Part shown: piece by piece, positions 23,961 to 35,582 of the stretch | How positions within the stretch are numbered: position 1 is the stretch's first letter | How the letters are laid out: every line of letters begins with the position of its first letter | Translations under genes and position numbers: made by a program | Assembly: GCA_032629725.1 (NCBI GenBank) | Contig: JAFEVB010000036.1 | Coordinates: 1,302,001-1,366,000, forward strand | Source of the DNA: Gremmenia infestans | Taxonomy: Eukaryota; Ascomycota; Leotiomycetes; Helotiales; Hamatocanthoscyphaceae | Length of the DNA stretch: 64,000 nt | Direction of reading: 5' to 3' | The notes under the pieces: model-generated | Told to the model about the DNA's origin: nothing | Seen by the model: only the letters and a program-made list of their open reading frames with translations | The model's database searches: none

Positions 23961-24153
23961 AGAGGCATACGACAATAGAGTAGGTAAATTTTGCATATGG
24001 TTGTTCAGGAAGACGTTAGATGACCGGTGTATGGCGTTATGAGTATTGGCTAGTTCACGAACATTATCTTAGGCATTCGTCTAACATCCAGTAGCAATGG
24101 AATTATAGAGCTTGATGTATTTATTTGCTCCTCTTCTCAGTAAACAAATATGG

Positions 24154-24978
24154 TTATCCTAACATGCTCCTTTTCCGACCCCTCATTCTGACTTCCTCCA
24201 ACTTCTTTAACACAACATTCGCCCCTTTGAAACTTGTTCCATAAGCACTGAGTAATTCCGAGAACAAGCCCTCTGCTCTAGGATGCGTGCTCCCAAATGC
24301 CCTTTCCAGCACATATAAGTCCACAGCCCTATCCTCATCCGCCGAACTCTGACTAGCAAGCCCAAAATCAATCAACACAATCTCTCCATCCAAGACCTCA
24401 TCTCCCGCATTCCTGCTGCCCTCCCCATTAACAGCATCCTCCCTCTTAGGTCTCAGCATCAAATTACTCGTCGTCAGATCCCCATGCACAATCCCCACCC
24501 CATGCATCCTCCCAATCGCCCTCCCAATCCTGCCCATGAGTCCTTTCAACACCTCCTCCTCCACCCCCTCCGCAACACCCAATTCCTTCCTCCTCCTCAA
24601 CCACTCATTAACCTTGACCCGGACCACCTCCCCCTCAACCCACTCCAACATAACCCAGCCCTCGCGCTCATCAGCCGCATACACAGCGGGAACCGGCACG
24701 CCTTCCCTCCTACATTTCACCAATACCCGCGCTTCAGATAATATTCTGTGTTTTGTGAGGCGCGCATCGAGTATGGGATGCCGGTAGGGTTTGGAGGGCC
24801 GGTATTTGAGGGCGCAAGGCAGGGTGGGGAGGAGGTAGGTGGTGCGGTAGAGGAGGGCTTCTGCGCCTTGGGTGATTAGTTGTGGTGGGGCCGTGTCGGA
24901 TTGGAAAATTGGGGGGAGAAGATGCGGCGATTGACTAGGAGGGGCCTGATAAACTGGCGGTGCTGCTTGGACTTCCAT
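24154..24978 (-). CDS. BUD32: BUD32 / PRPK atypical kinase of the KEOPS complex
   Basis: Small atypical Ser/Thr kinase/ATPase (piD261/p53RK) that works in the KEOPS complex for the t6A37 modification of ANN-decoding tRNAs and in telomere maintenance. Single exon, 274 residues. The first 30 residues are Pro-rich and absent from short relatives. Then come QGAEALLYRT, the catalytic lysine in ALKYRPSKPYRHP (K58), the ILSEAR glutamate, the catalytic loop HGDLTTSNLML (165-175), the DFG motif in LIDFGLAS (204-206), and the AFGSTHPRA segment. The C-terminus RGRKRSMLG is the hallmark tail of this family. A Glu/Asn insert of about 20 residues sits between the catalytic loop and DFG. Confidence 0.95.
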   Translation of the reverse strand: MEVQAAPPVYQAPPSQSPHLLPPIFQSDTAPPQLITQGAEALLYRTTYLLPTLPCALKYRPSKPYRHPILDARLTKHRILSEARVLVKCRREGVPVPAVYAADEREGWVMLEWVEGEVVRVKVNEWLRRRKELGVAEGVEEEVLKGLMGRIGRAIGRMHGVGIVHGDLTTSNLMLRPKREDAVNGEGSRNAGDEVLDGEIVLIDFGLASQSSADEDRAVDLYVLERAFGSTHPRAEGLFSELLSAYGTSFKGANVVLKKLEEVRMRGRKRSMLG

Positions 24979-25496
24979 TTTATTGGTGGTGATGGTCGTT
25001 GTATAAGAAGAAGCTGGATTGGCTTTCGAGGGACATCGAAATTTGGGGTCACATTGAGGGGCAGCGATGATGTGGCGGGGTACTGTACTGTACCTGAAAG
25101 GTCCAAAAATATCACTTTCAAACCCAGGGATGATCTACAACCCCATGTTTTCTTACAATCGAATATATATATGCTCAAACCAAGTGAAACGAATCACGGT
25201 CTATTAAATTATATTCAGCATGAATGTTTAAGCTTCAAAATGTCCAATAGTTGTATCTCTTGATTGGCCATGTTAGTCGCATCTGCAACTACAAGGATTA
25301 TAGAGCGCAGTACTCACTCACCTCCCAGCCCAGCCAACAACTCGCGACTGTACCACACCCTCACCATCATTTTGCCGGTAAATGTGAAGTCATCTCATTG
25401 CGCTTTCGCATTTGCCTACCTCCTTATATCTCGAAGACAGTCCTTTCGACAACAATGCTCCAGCATAGATAGCCTCACTCTTTCTCCACCTTTCAG
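24979..25496. promoter_or_regulatory. Divergent promoter of BUD32 and the 25.5 kb gene
   Basis: 518 bp between two divergent start codons. Includes TACTGTACTGTACC at 25081-25094 and a CT/CA-rich stretch at 25310-25375 ahead of the + strand gene. Confidence 0.45.
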
Positions 25497-26222
25497 ATGG
25501 CAGAGACGTCCGACCTGCCTTTCCTCACCATCATCCTCCTGCTGACCGCCTGTTTGGTCTCGCTCTTCGTGCTGGGGCAAATCGCAACCACATATACCAT
25601 CGCATACCTGGCTGCCCCCTCGGAAATTACAACGTTCCTTGATACAGTGGATTTCTCCATCCAGGAGAATGAGTCGTATGATCGCGATGTCGCCAAGGTG
25701 CAGAGGCTGGAGGATAAACTGAGGATGGGCAAATTATTGCGCGAAATACAGAAGTGTGGCGATGATTTGAAAGAGGATTTAAATAAGCTTCTGATTGATG
25801 AGGGAGGAACTAGATTGAGGTCTAGTACGAGACTTTTCTGGGCGGCGAAGAGGGGAAGGTTGGAGGAGAGAATGAGGAGGTTGGATATGCTGAGAATGCG
25901 ATTCTTGGTCGTTTATATGGGATTGATTGCTGCAAAGAGTAACGAACAACCCAAGGATCCGGAAAAGCAGCATTATCATACTCCGAAGAAGATGACTCTG
26001 CGGCCAGGTCTACCGCATGCCTTGACTGAGGGCATTCAGAGAAACCCACCGCTTCGGAGACTTGCGACGCAAGCGATGGGACACAACGACCACGTTGGTG
26101 CGGCTCCAAAGCAAGGATGGATGGGCGTCGTTGCAGAGTTGCAGAACTCGCCGCTGATGCATAAGAGGCATGCTTCCATTGAGACTGCTATGGCCAGTCC
26201 TCGAAGTCCACATACGCCCTGA
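25497..26222 (+). CDS. Small single-span membrane protein, function unknown
   Basis: Single exon, 241 residues; not recognised. After six residues it has one strong hydrophobic segment (PFLTIILLLTACLVSLFVLG, about residues 7-28), which probably acts as a signal anchor. The soluble part is charged and helical. A region around residues 55-125 is rich in Arg/Glu/Leu (RLEDKLRMGKLLREIQKC, KRGRLEERMRRLDMLRMRFL) and could form a coiled coil, followed by a second mildly hydrophobic stretch (FLVVYMGLIAA). The last 80 residues are Pro/His/Ser-rich and likely disordered. Promoter and start context are good, and no introns are needed. It diverges from BUD32. Confidence 0.7.
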   Translation: MAETSDLPFLTIILLLTACLVSLFVLGQIATTYTIAYLAAPSEITTFLDTVDFSIQENESYDRDVAKVQRLEDKLRMGKLLREIQKCGDDLKEDLNKLLIDEGGTRLRSSTRLFWAAKRGRLEERMRRLDMLRMRFLVVYMGLIAAKSNEQPKDPEKQHYHTPKKMTLRPGLPHALTEGIQRNPPLRRLATQAMGHNDHVGAAPKQGWMGVVAELQNSPLMHKRHASIETAMASPRSPHTP

Positions 26223-26882
26223 TGCCCAGCATCCTCTTTCTAACGCACACCGTCTTATTAATATACACCCATCTTGCGTATCAATTAATGGCATTTGAAC
26301 AAGTCCCGAACGTACATTGACAAGGGAAACCATATCTTGGAAAAGATCTCTATTCAATTTCACGGACTCGATTTCGCACATCCGACGCGAGTCGCTTCAC
26401 GAAACATCACGACCACTTCACGAAATCATCTACTATCATTATCCTAGTCATAACGCCTTCATGCTCGATAAAAATCATTCAGCCCCATCTTATCTAAATC
26501 TCAGCTTACGTTACGAAATCACGATACCTAGCACATTCTCTTATTCTTACGACCTAGTCACGGATTTACGAATGCCAAATAGAGGCAGCATCAGTTAGAA
26601 GTTGTATGTGATATGAAGGAACTACGCACCATGGGCATGGGCGTTAGAGATGTTTTTCTTTTGGCTTTCATGATACCCCCTGTTTTGAAATAGCACGTTC
26701 ATAGGAGGAGCTTTTGGATACCATTAATGGAGTTGTAGCACCCTTTGGTCTGTGTGTACAAACTTATGCAAGGATTCCTTTTATGTGCTGTCTTTTAAAG
26801 TGATGACTTTGATATCCCAACACGAATACGTGTTCATTGATTTTTCTTCAATCAGGTCTACATAATGAAACCATTTCCCTAT
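26223..26882. other. Intergenic, convergent 3' regions
   Basis: 660 bp between the ends of the 25.5 kb gene (+) and the F-box gene (-). AT-rich, no gene supported. Confidence 0.4.
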
Positions 26883-29717
26883 TCACCAATACGCCCCATC
26901 AGCAGCAGCAATTTCATGTTCATCAACCAGCGCCAAGTACTGCGGCTGGTGGGCAAGCATACGAGGTATTCCCTCCGGCTCCGGTGGATTGAACACAGTC
27001 CCATCGTGCACACCCTGAATCTCGACTTCCCCTCGTTCCCCATGCTCTTGCTCTGTCGTCGGAGCCGAGAGGATAGAAATACTCGTACACTGTTACTACA
27101 CATCAGCATACTCCGTCCTGCATTGAAGATTTTTCTTCAAAAAGAGATTCAAAACGAACCAAGCCCCCTCGGTACCCAAAAGTCGCATAAATCCCAGCAA
27201 TAAATCTCTCCTCCCCATCTCTCTCAATACAGGGCTCGTAGACCATGTGGGCATTCTTCTGCGTGTTTCCGAAGAACGCGAATCTGTTCCTGTTGGTTGT
27301 GATCTAGTTTTTATCAGCACCGTTAACGTGTCCGTCTATTTGTTTTCCCAGAAGTTCTAGACAGTAGGAAATAGGGAGGTATTACTTTGATAGCTTGTGG
27401 GAGAGCATTCATACCAACTTCCACCTTAACAACCCTCTCTCCACCCGGGCCGTCGATGTTAAATTTGCTCATCTGCGCGCTTTCTCTACCAATGCTCTTC
27501 TCGCTCCTGTCAACGTAGTGGGCGGCGAGTTTCAGCATCTGCTGGTCGCCGCTGATGCCGGTTAGGAGGGCGAGATCTGTGGTTGTAGTGCCGAAGATGA
27601 GGTGTTGCTGGGGAAGCAGATCGAAGGAGCGGACGGGGCTCCAGTAGCCTGTCTCGTAGGGGGTGGCTGTTAGGGGTGGAGGTGGGATGGAGGTATGCCA
27701 GAGGAGTTTGGGTAATGTCGATAGGGTGGGTGGTGATATATCAGCTGTGGTGGTATAAGCAATTTGTACGTGCAGATCGCGAACAAAAAAGGACTTACGG
27801 GATCGGTGGGATTGAAGAAGTCCGATGCGTTGGATTACACCATTTGTTTCTCCTAGGGAGCCGGTAAGGCCCGTGATGGTCATGTCTTTCGCAGCTATCA
27901 TCTGGCGTTTAGCACCGTTGCTCTCTTTGACTTGGATCTCCTTGCCGTTCTGGAGATAGATCTACTTGAGAGGTCAGCGTGTGTATTAATCAAAGATAGA
28001 ACTACTTCAGTCATTCTTATAGTTGGAGGAGGTAAACAACAATGGTTGTCACATGCCTTCAAGCCCGAAATCCCAAGCTTTGCCTGATCAGTCAAATTAT
28101 CTGCATCACAGATATTAAACTCGACCCCCTCAATCCAAGTATCACCTGGAACAGCGACCTCAACACTCTCCCTCGCCCTGATCCCAAATATCTTCTGATC
28201 TCCAGCTTCCACAAACGCCATTTCAACCCCACACAGCCTTACATCATCCCGAAAATAGAACCGAAACCTCACTTCCTTCTCCAAATCCTCCCACGAAGTC
28301 AAGAACTGCGTATGCAAACTCTGAGTATTCTTCAACTTATCCGCAACAAGCGGCATCTGCAAACTCACACCCTTCCCAATATCAGAACTTCTGTCACCAT
28401 CCACCTTCTGCTTCAAATACACTTTTGCCGTTTGTTCACAAGCCATCCAAACGCGCCGTCTATTCGCCAACCCTAGCACCAAACTCCCATCCCTTTCCCC
28501 CAAAACACTTTCCCCCAAAGGATCCCGCTCAGGAGTAGTAGCAAAGCACTGTCGCCTTAGCTCATGATACGTGGAGAACCAGTCTCGTGGCTGGTCGGTG
28601 GATGGGAAGTCCCATAGCCAAGGCATGTCGAGGAAGAGCTTGCGCTTCCAGAAAGCTTGGATGTTTGGGAGGTCGAGGGTGATGATGCCTGAGCGGACGA
28701 AAGATTGTAGGTCGGTGTGGGGGAGACAGAGGAGAATTTCACAGATGAGCTCTTCTTCTAATTTGTTGAAAGAACCGTGGTGGTTGCTGGCTGGTTTTGA
28801 GGATGTTGGGTGGACTGCTATTGGAGCTTTGGCTGAGAGAGTAGCCATATATCTTGATATGGCTGGACTTTGACAAGGATTTGTTGACCATGCCTGCTAT
28901 TGATCAACCAACTGCAGTAAACACTTATAAAAGGGCATACCTCTTGACCAGGGACATTCTCCCAATACTGTTCCGTAATCGCATCTCTCAATTCCCCATA
29001 ATCAAGCTCCAAATGAGGCTTGTAATCTCCTCCATAACACCTTTTCATCGCCTCATACAACATCTCCTTTGAAAGCTCTTCACTATCCGCAATACCTACA
29101 ACTTGTCCTGAGCGCAGATATCTCAGCGCCTGAACAAAGATCTGGAAACAAGGCGGATGAAAAGGGGCTGCGAATTCCTCGTCGGGAACAGGTAAGTATC
29201 TAGACAAATATAAGTTCATTCGGCAGAATGAGGAGAAAAAGAAAAGAAAAACTAACGCTGTGAAAAATCTCATCTCAGTAGGAAGGCGAGGCCCTTCTGC
29301 ATTTTGGCCTCGGGGCACATTCTCGTCATTTCCAATCGGACACTCTACACCTCCCTAATATAAATGAGCAAGCATTTCTTTGAGCATATACTGGTACTTA
29401 CATATTCCTGATTACTTCCGTTCCCAACTCCAGTAATGAAGCACCTCAATATTTCAAAGAGATCAGCTACATTTCCCTCCGCGGTCTATAATTGGTGACT
29501 AGACTTACTTGTTTACATTAAAACTATCAGGATTGAACCCAATGAATCTTATTTTCTCTATCCATTCAAAGTCTACCAAAGCAATCAGCTTTATTTGCTT
29601 TTCCGTGTGTATATAGGCGCATATAAACCCACCTTCTTGAGGATACGCTTCAGGCAATGGCTCGAATGTGAAAAAAGACGCTCCGCAGAGTGCGCAATGG
29701 AAGTTCCAATCTCCCAT
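26883..29717 (-). CDS. F-box protein with N-terminal Cys-rich domain, ten exons
   Basis: Probable substrate receptor for an SCF ubiquitin ligase. Ten exons fit in phase on the minus strand: 29717-29633, 29572-29509, 29444-29402, 29354-29257, 29199-28941, 28896-28057, 27961-27799, 27744-27386, 27303-27160 and 27089-26883, giving about 753 residues. The N-terminus (MGDWNFHCALCGASF) with a CxxC pair, an aromatic-acidic segment (DFEWIEKIRFIGFNPDSF) and PPCFQIFVQAL followed by DYGELRDAITEQYWENVPG are typical of a fungal F-box family. The F-box itself is at about residues 226-265 (KLEEELICEILLCLPHTDL). The rest is a substrate-binding-like region of unknown fold. One intron starts with GC instead of GT (AAG|GCATGT at 28056). 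The last donor (TTG|GTTCGT) is weak but gives a sensible C-terminus ending in ADGAYW. Confidence 0.82.
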
Positions 29718-30360
29718 ATTTGTTACTCATTTATTTGGGCTGAAAGTGCTTACTCAAAGAAGGAAAAGGATGAGGAAATAGTATTGGGATAGAAAGGAAG
29801 AAGGGGGCCAGAGTCTTTCACATGAAGATCAGGCAGCATCACGTGCAGAACAGGCACGGCATGGTCAAACGGAATACTACCTAGGCTCCACTATCGCTAC
29901 TTGCAGCGAAGCACACAGGTTTGTAAGAGGGTCCATTGATTGAAACACAAGACCATAAAATACTCATACAACAGTCAGGAAACCTTGTCATTGTCTCACT
30001 CAGGAACGCCCTTCTTTAAAGAATGTGATCGTAAAAATTGTGTTCATTTGAAAATTTTATGTACCTCTAGTAAAAAAACATAGTCATGATATCCCCGAGA
30101 CAATTAGGGAATCCGGACTAAAAGAAAGTCCTCTTGTCATCAAAAATGCCGTAATCGCATGTCTGTGGTATCTTAAAAAAACATAGTAGAAGATTTACGT
30201 GCTGTCAAGCTTCGAATCCAAATGTCAACCAACGGAAGGGTAAAAGTCCAGCGCCGGCATAAATAATGTGCAAGAATCCCCATTACGAAAGCTACAACCA
30301 AGGTGTATTGCAGCTGAGTAGAAACGGATTATATGAAACTTCGGGTAGGATTGTGATAGA
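29718..30360. other. Intergenic, F-box gene upstream region
   Basis: 643 bp, AT-rich at 29990-30200, holding the promoter of the F-box gene and the 3' end of the next minus-strand gene. No gene seen. Confidence 0.4.
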
Positions 30361-33300
30361 TCAAGTGACCTTTTTCCGGCCAAACATTCTTTGGAAGGCG
30401 TTCGCTTCCTCCTTTTGTAGAGTAGGTGCGAAGGTTCGAGGCTCGGATTGCATAGGTGGCTCGCTCTTCATCAAAAAGTCCGCGAGATCATCGGTCCCTC
30501 TGCTTGAAGGTAGAACCGCTTCTCTGGGCTGGTAACTCTTCTTCTGCATTCTGTTTCTGGCAGAATCTACCTGAGACGAATAATTGTCACTGTTCGGCTT
30601 TTGGTTCGATGCGGGTACTGAAGTAGTGTTGTATTTAGCGGCAATGGGCGTGTATGAAGGCCTCCTGACCCGCGGAGCAATAGAGTCATGCCCCGAGGTC
30701 CTTGGTTTCGGAGGTATTTGGGGACCAGATTCTCTGCGGCTAAAGCGGGACATCAAACTAGTAGTGCTAGATTTCTTTGAAACGCCATTCTTGCCATTCT
30801 GCTTCGCGGCTGACTCAAAGACACGTGTCGTTGGAGGCTCTGGAGGAGGTGGAACATTCCTAAGGAAGTCGGCTAAGCTCTCTTCTTCTTGAATAGGTTT
30901 GGCCTTGGCCCTCGGCGCGGCCGCCTCGAATTCATCTTCATCATCGGAGAAGTCGATGGCGTAAGGATCTCGTACCCTCCGGGTCTTCCTTTTAGGCATC
31001 ATATCCGCCTCGTCGAAGTTGTTGCGATTTTGAGTAGGAAGTGGCTTGTTCTTAGAAGCATGATTAAGTAATGCGCTTTGAGAATTAACAGAGCTGTCAA
31101 CAGATGCGGATGCTTGACTGTATCGGGAATCAGGCAAAGCAGCATCGATAGCCCTGCCACCAACACCAGTAGACATCTGGTCAGAATCCATGGTGGTTCT
31201 GAAAGGTGCTACAGTACGAGGGATCCGATGGTTATCATTATCAAGCTGTGGTCCAGACCGGACGAAATCTATCAGATCGCTGATACTGTCACCCTTTGTA
31301 ACCGCGGCATTGCGAGCCTGCAACTTGGCCCGACCAATGGTAGATTCTGAGCGTCTAGATAGTGTTGAAGGGGTGGCAACACGTGAAGACGTGCCACTGA
31401 CGTTCCGTGCGCTTCCATTTGTCCCACGATGTGTCTGTACAGAGCGCGGAGGAGTAGACTCGTAAGACTCAGCAGGACCTACAGCATACCGATTAGCATG
31501 GAACATACCGGGAAAATGGACAAAGCATAGCTATTTGCACTAGAATTTTCACTTACCTGTGCTTCTGATGAAATCAGCGAAGTCGCCAATAGAATCTCTG
31601 TCGACTCGAGCATCCCGGGCCTGTGGGGCATTGGACCGTACTCGTGTCCCTGCTGTCTTACTAGAACTAATTGAGACAGGCTTGTGAGGTGACTTCGGAG
31701 CCGGAGTGGAAACGTCACCTGGCGGGTTAGAACGAAGCGCTGATAATTTTGTGACGGAGGATGAATGCGATCGACCACTAGGTGGTCGGCCGCCGTCGTT
31801 TGTAGTTGATACCACTGGGACTCCATGACGGGAACTATCTGGGGTCTGTACTTATGTGAGCCGATGAATTTACCTCACTTCGCAGATACACTTACCTCGA
31901 TGTTACGCATGTTCTCTGGCGTCAGAGTGTACTGAATGGTCTGATCGCTCCTGATGAGCTGCTCAAAGCTTGGTCCCTTGCGATCCGCTACACTTGGTGT
32001 ACTGTCTTCCGACGAGCGCATCGCCTTCACTTTGTGGGAGGCAGATGATGAGGTAGATGCCGAGCGATGGCCTCTCGGACGTTCGGGGGCCTTTTGTGCG
32101 GTATCTTCTCTGGTTGAGCGCGGCTGGGAACTGAGGGGTGTGCTGGAAGGATAGCCACGTGTTGACCTCTGCTGATCTCCAGCTCTTTGCATGTAAGGCA
32201 ACGTAGATGTAGAGCCAGAAATAGAACGTGAATGGCCCGAAATACTTGGAGCATTAGAACTGGAATCATCCGAAGTATCTTGTGCTACTTCCACTAATTC
32301 TCGTAGAGGAGTAAGCTGAGGCACACCGTTATCGACACCAGGACTTCTGGACATGGCTCCCAAGCGTTGATTAGGCTGACTAACTTGACTAACTTGGGGT
32401 TCGAGTGAGCTGGTTGCTTCTCGGGATTGGCGGGATGCAGGAGCTGGTGAAAGTACAAAAGTTCCAGGTGGTGTGGGTGGGGATACATCCTCTTTACTCG
32501 ATGAGAATTGGGGTGTTGTTGGACTTGGATAGAAATCCACGCCAGCCATGGCAGCGGCAAGATCAGATGGCACCGCTGTTATAGGGGCTGATTGCGGCTC
32601 GTTTAGCTCTTCAGCCTCTGAAATAGATCCACCAGCACTACTCCTGGTGTGTATCGGAACGAGAGAGCCTCCGCGGCCATGAGGACTACCATTCGAAAGC
32701 CGAGAGACTGGACTCGCAACTTTAGGTGTCTGTGAATCTGACAGTGAAGACCTTACACTGCTGGACCGAGAAATGATCACAGGCCTTCCAGACACATAAT
32801 CACTCCCTTCTCCTAAGCCGGCTTGTGAAATGGACGGGCTTCTTGAAGGGACATCGATAACTCGTATTGAGTGAATACTTGAGGTTCTGGTGGCTGGACG
32901 ACTAGAAACGGCTTTGGGTGGCTCGATGGGAGAGACGCAGCCATCGATTGAGATTCGAGAAGAAGTCATGATCTTAGGCTCTTCCACGAACTCTTCTGGG
33001 TCGACCTCTGACTTGGAGTCAACTTCAGTCTGAGGGGCTCCTCCATTAGCAATAGCAGTAATTCCTGCGACAGCCGCTGCTCCAACGGCAGTTACTCCCG
33101 CAACGACACCGGCCATAACACCCTTTGATTCCGAATCACTTTTTTCTCTCTCTTCTTGAGTCGGGTCATCTATAATTGACCCACGGGCCGTAGTTTCATC
33201 GCCTTCAATCTCAACTGATGGCTTCTGGCGCTTCGAATACGGGGACGAGGCAGGTGTGGGCAAGGAATGCGATCTTTTCCTTGTATTTGAGCTTAAAGTT

Positions 33301-34514
33301 GTAACATCATGCGGCAAGGTGGGTGTCAGAGGGTTGAGACCTCCATGGCTGAACAATATAAAGCTTTTCGGACGTGGACGCTGAATCTCTTCGTCACTGA
33401 CAGACTCTTCGCCCTCTTCGTCGTCAATTTGCAGCGCGAGACCGGGAATTTCAATCTCTCTTACGTCGTCGGACGACAACGGAAGCGGTACGCCAGCTGC
33501 GTGCTCATACTCGGCGAGAACTGCCGCTAGAGACTTCGGGCTGTCTTCCATAGTATCATCGATAGCGATGCTATCTGACTGGCTAGCGGGCAACGAATCG
33601 CGTGGGAAGGGGCTGACCATTGAAATAGATGTTGTAGGTGAGCGTAGGCGTTTCTTCCAGCCTCTCCAGAGTCGGCCGAGAGTCCTATCAAGAGCAACCC
33701 GCTCTGTATCATTCTCATCCACGACAACTCGCTCTGCAATATCGGAGAGCGTGCTGGTACCATCCCTTGCCTCTTTTTCGAGTTTCGTTCTTAATCTCTG
33801 GTATGCAGTCTGACCTGCCACTACCAATACCTGTTCACCCATAAACTCCAAGACTGACGTAAGGAAGATCGCGACTGCGGGAGAGACAACACCGGGGCCA
33901 GTGCTAGAAGAATCTTCCAAATGTTCCTTCTCGGTCCAGTGATCTTCATCTTCCTCCTCCATGTCACCAAGAGACGAGTAAACCATGCACCGCAACCTAG
34001 TACGCTTCCAAATCAACTCTAAATCCCAATTTCCGCTTGATTCCAACCCATTGTGAAATGCCATCAACTCATCATCGTCGCCACCGCCCAAGTATTCATG
34101 CAGTTCTTGTTCGGCACCATTGATCGCATCTTTGGCAAGCTTTGGTTTGAGAACCTCGGTAACAGCTGGCCGCAGTGTTGCGAGTGATGTTGATTTCGAG
34201 ACAGCCAGAAAATTGAACAGCAGTTGATCCAGAAAACGATTTATCACCTTCAACGCAGCGGGTGTGACCATTGCGGTCTCTCCCGACGGCTCGATTCCAT
34301 GCTGATCTAACCAACTGTCAGATTGGCTGTCATGATCATTGGTTACGATTTGTGATGCTGCAGAAGCTGCGATAAAAGCTGGGTCTGGCAGAACGGTCGT
34401 AGGAGGTGAGATTAAGCCTCCATATCCAGCAGCGGAGGGTCTGTCGCTCGAAATGCTATTTGAAATGCTATTTGATCGCCTTGATCGTGCCTGGAAAGGC
34501 AACTCCGGAGCCAT
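30361..34514 (-). CDS. Large low-complexity protein with ordered N-terminal domain and repeated DFL motif
   Basis: Three exons, 34514-31896, 31845-31557 and 31478-30361, join in phase to 1341 residues. The ordered part is N-terminal, about residues 70-270: AALKVINRFLDQLLFNFLAV, then LRPAVTEVLKPKLAKDAING and an acidic/helical block including VVSPAVAIFLTSVLEFMGEQ. Its spacing of short amphipathic helices recalls histone-fold proteins, but I do not claim a match. The remainder is Ser/Pro/Thr-rich, with an Ala-Val-Gly hydrophobic run (about residues 460-490) and many SP/TP sites. Four copies of a short acidic-hydrophobic motif (consensus DxxxDFI/LR) lie between residues 957 and 1306. Similar fungal proteins are often labelled Flo11-like because of composition; there is no signal peptide, so a cell-wall role is unlikely. 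Function unknown. Confidence 0.85.
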
Positions 34515-35315
34515 GGTATATTTATTAATCGGCGAAGGTTTTGTGTGGAGAGGTTGCTCTCAATGCGTGATTCTTCTCCCAGTATTGCTTCAGAGCCTGC
34601 TCTTTTGCGCTTAAAACAGCTTTGTGTAAGACGTAGAGATAGAGTTCGGGAATGCGGTTTTGAATTAGACCTTCTAGTTAAAAATCTGTGCTTAAACAAC
34701 TTGGTTAGCCCCTGTATATACTGTGTCCCGGAGAAACAAACGGGGCAGAGGCAATGAGATGTGTATGTGATCTGGTAATATCGGCAGCTGTTGTCAATGC
34801 ATTGAGCATGTAAAACGAGCAGACCGGATTCTTGTCAGATGGATGCTGCCGATGCGGTCCCACTGGAGAAGATTGTGCCACTGGATGTGCAATGGGCGGT
34901 GTCGATGCCATGTGGGATGAACGTGGTGGAAGTGGAAAGAGATTGGGCGATAAGATCAATCATCTATGTCCAACTTTCTGCCAAAGGGTTTTGACCGACT
35001 GCCGGAATTGGGAATGAGATACACCCCATGCGCACTGTACGTACCTGAACGCTTCAATTCACTGAAATAGATGACAGGAAACGGGAAACGAGTGCTCCAA
35101 GCTGGAGCGGAGTGAGAGCGAAGTGCAACGGCGCACGACAGATTGATCAGATAGATGCCGTGATGCAGTGCGATAATGGACCAGCCGCTGTCAAACTCGG
35201 ATTGTACAGAGTAGCGTAGGTAAGAGAGGGACGTGGCTGAGACGACAGCTCGTGGAGGGTATTATTCTGTCAAACAACGACGACGAACAATCCAAAGAGT
35301 TGAGGATGGCGGATT

Positions 35316-35337
35316 TGAGTCGAGTCGAGTCGAGTCG
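35316..35337. repeat. GAGTC pentanucleotide repeat
   Basis: Four tandem GAGTC units in the gene-poor region upstream of the 34.5 kb minus-strand gene. Confidence 0.8.
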
Positions 35338-35498
35338 ATTCGGTTCGGAGCAAAAGGGGATAATATTGGACCTGGTGGACCGGCTAACTGAGAGTAGACA
35401 GACACCCCGGGCGGAAAGGAAGCGAAAGGGTTCAGGGGTGCATGAGGGTGGAGAAAAGATTGTGAGGCGTTTGATGTTGTTTCCCGGGGTGGAGTGGA

Positions 35499-35582
35499 AG
35501 GAGAAGAGAGGACTCGGAGGAGAGGAGAGGGAGGAGTGGAGAGTCAGGAGAGGAGAGAGAATGAGAATGAGAATGAGATGAT
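35499..35582. repeat. Polypurine tract
   Basis: Almost uninterrupted A/G sequence including GGAGA and GAATGA units. On the minus strand it is a CT tract that may be a promoter element of the gene starting at 34514. Confidence 0.7.
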
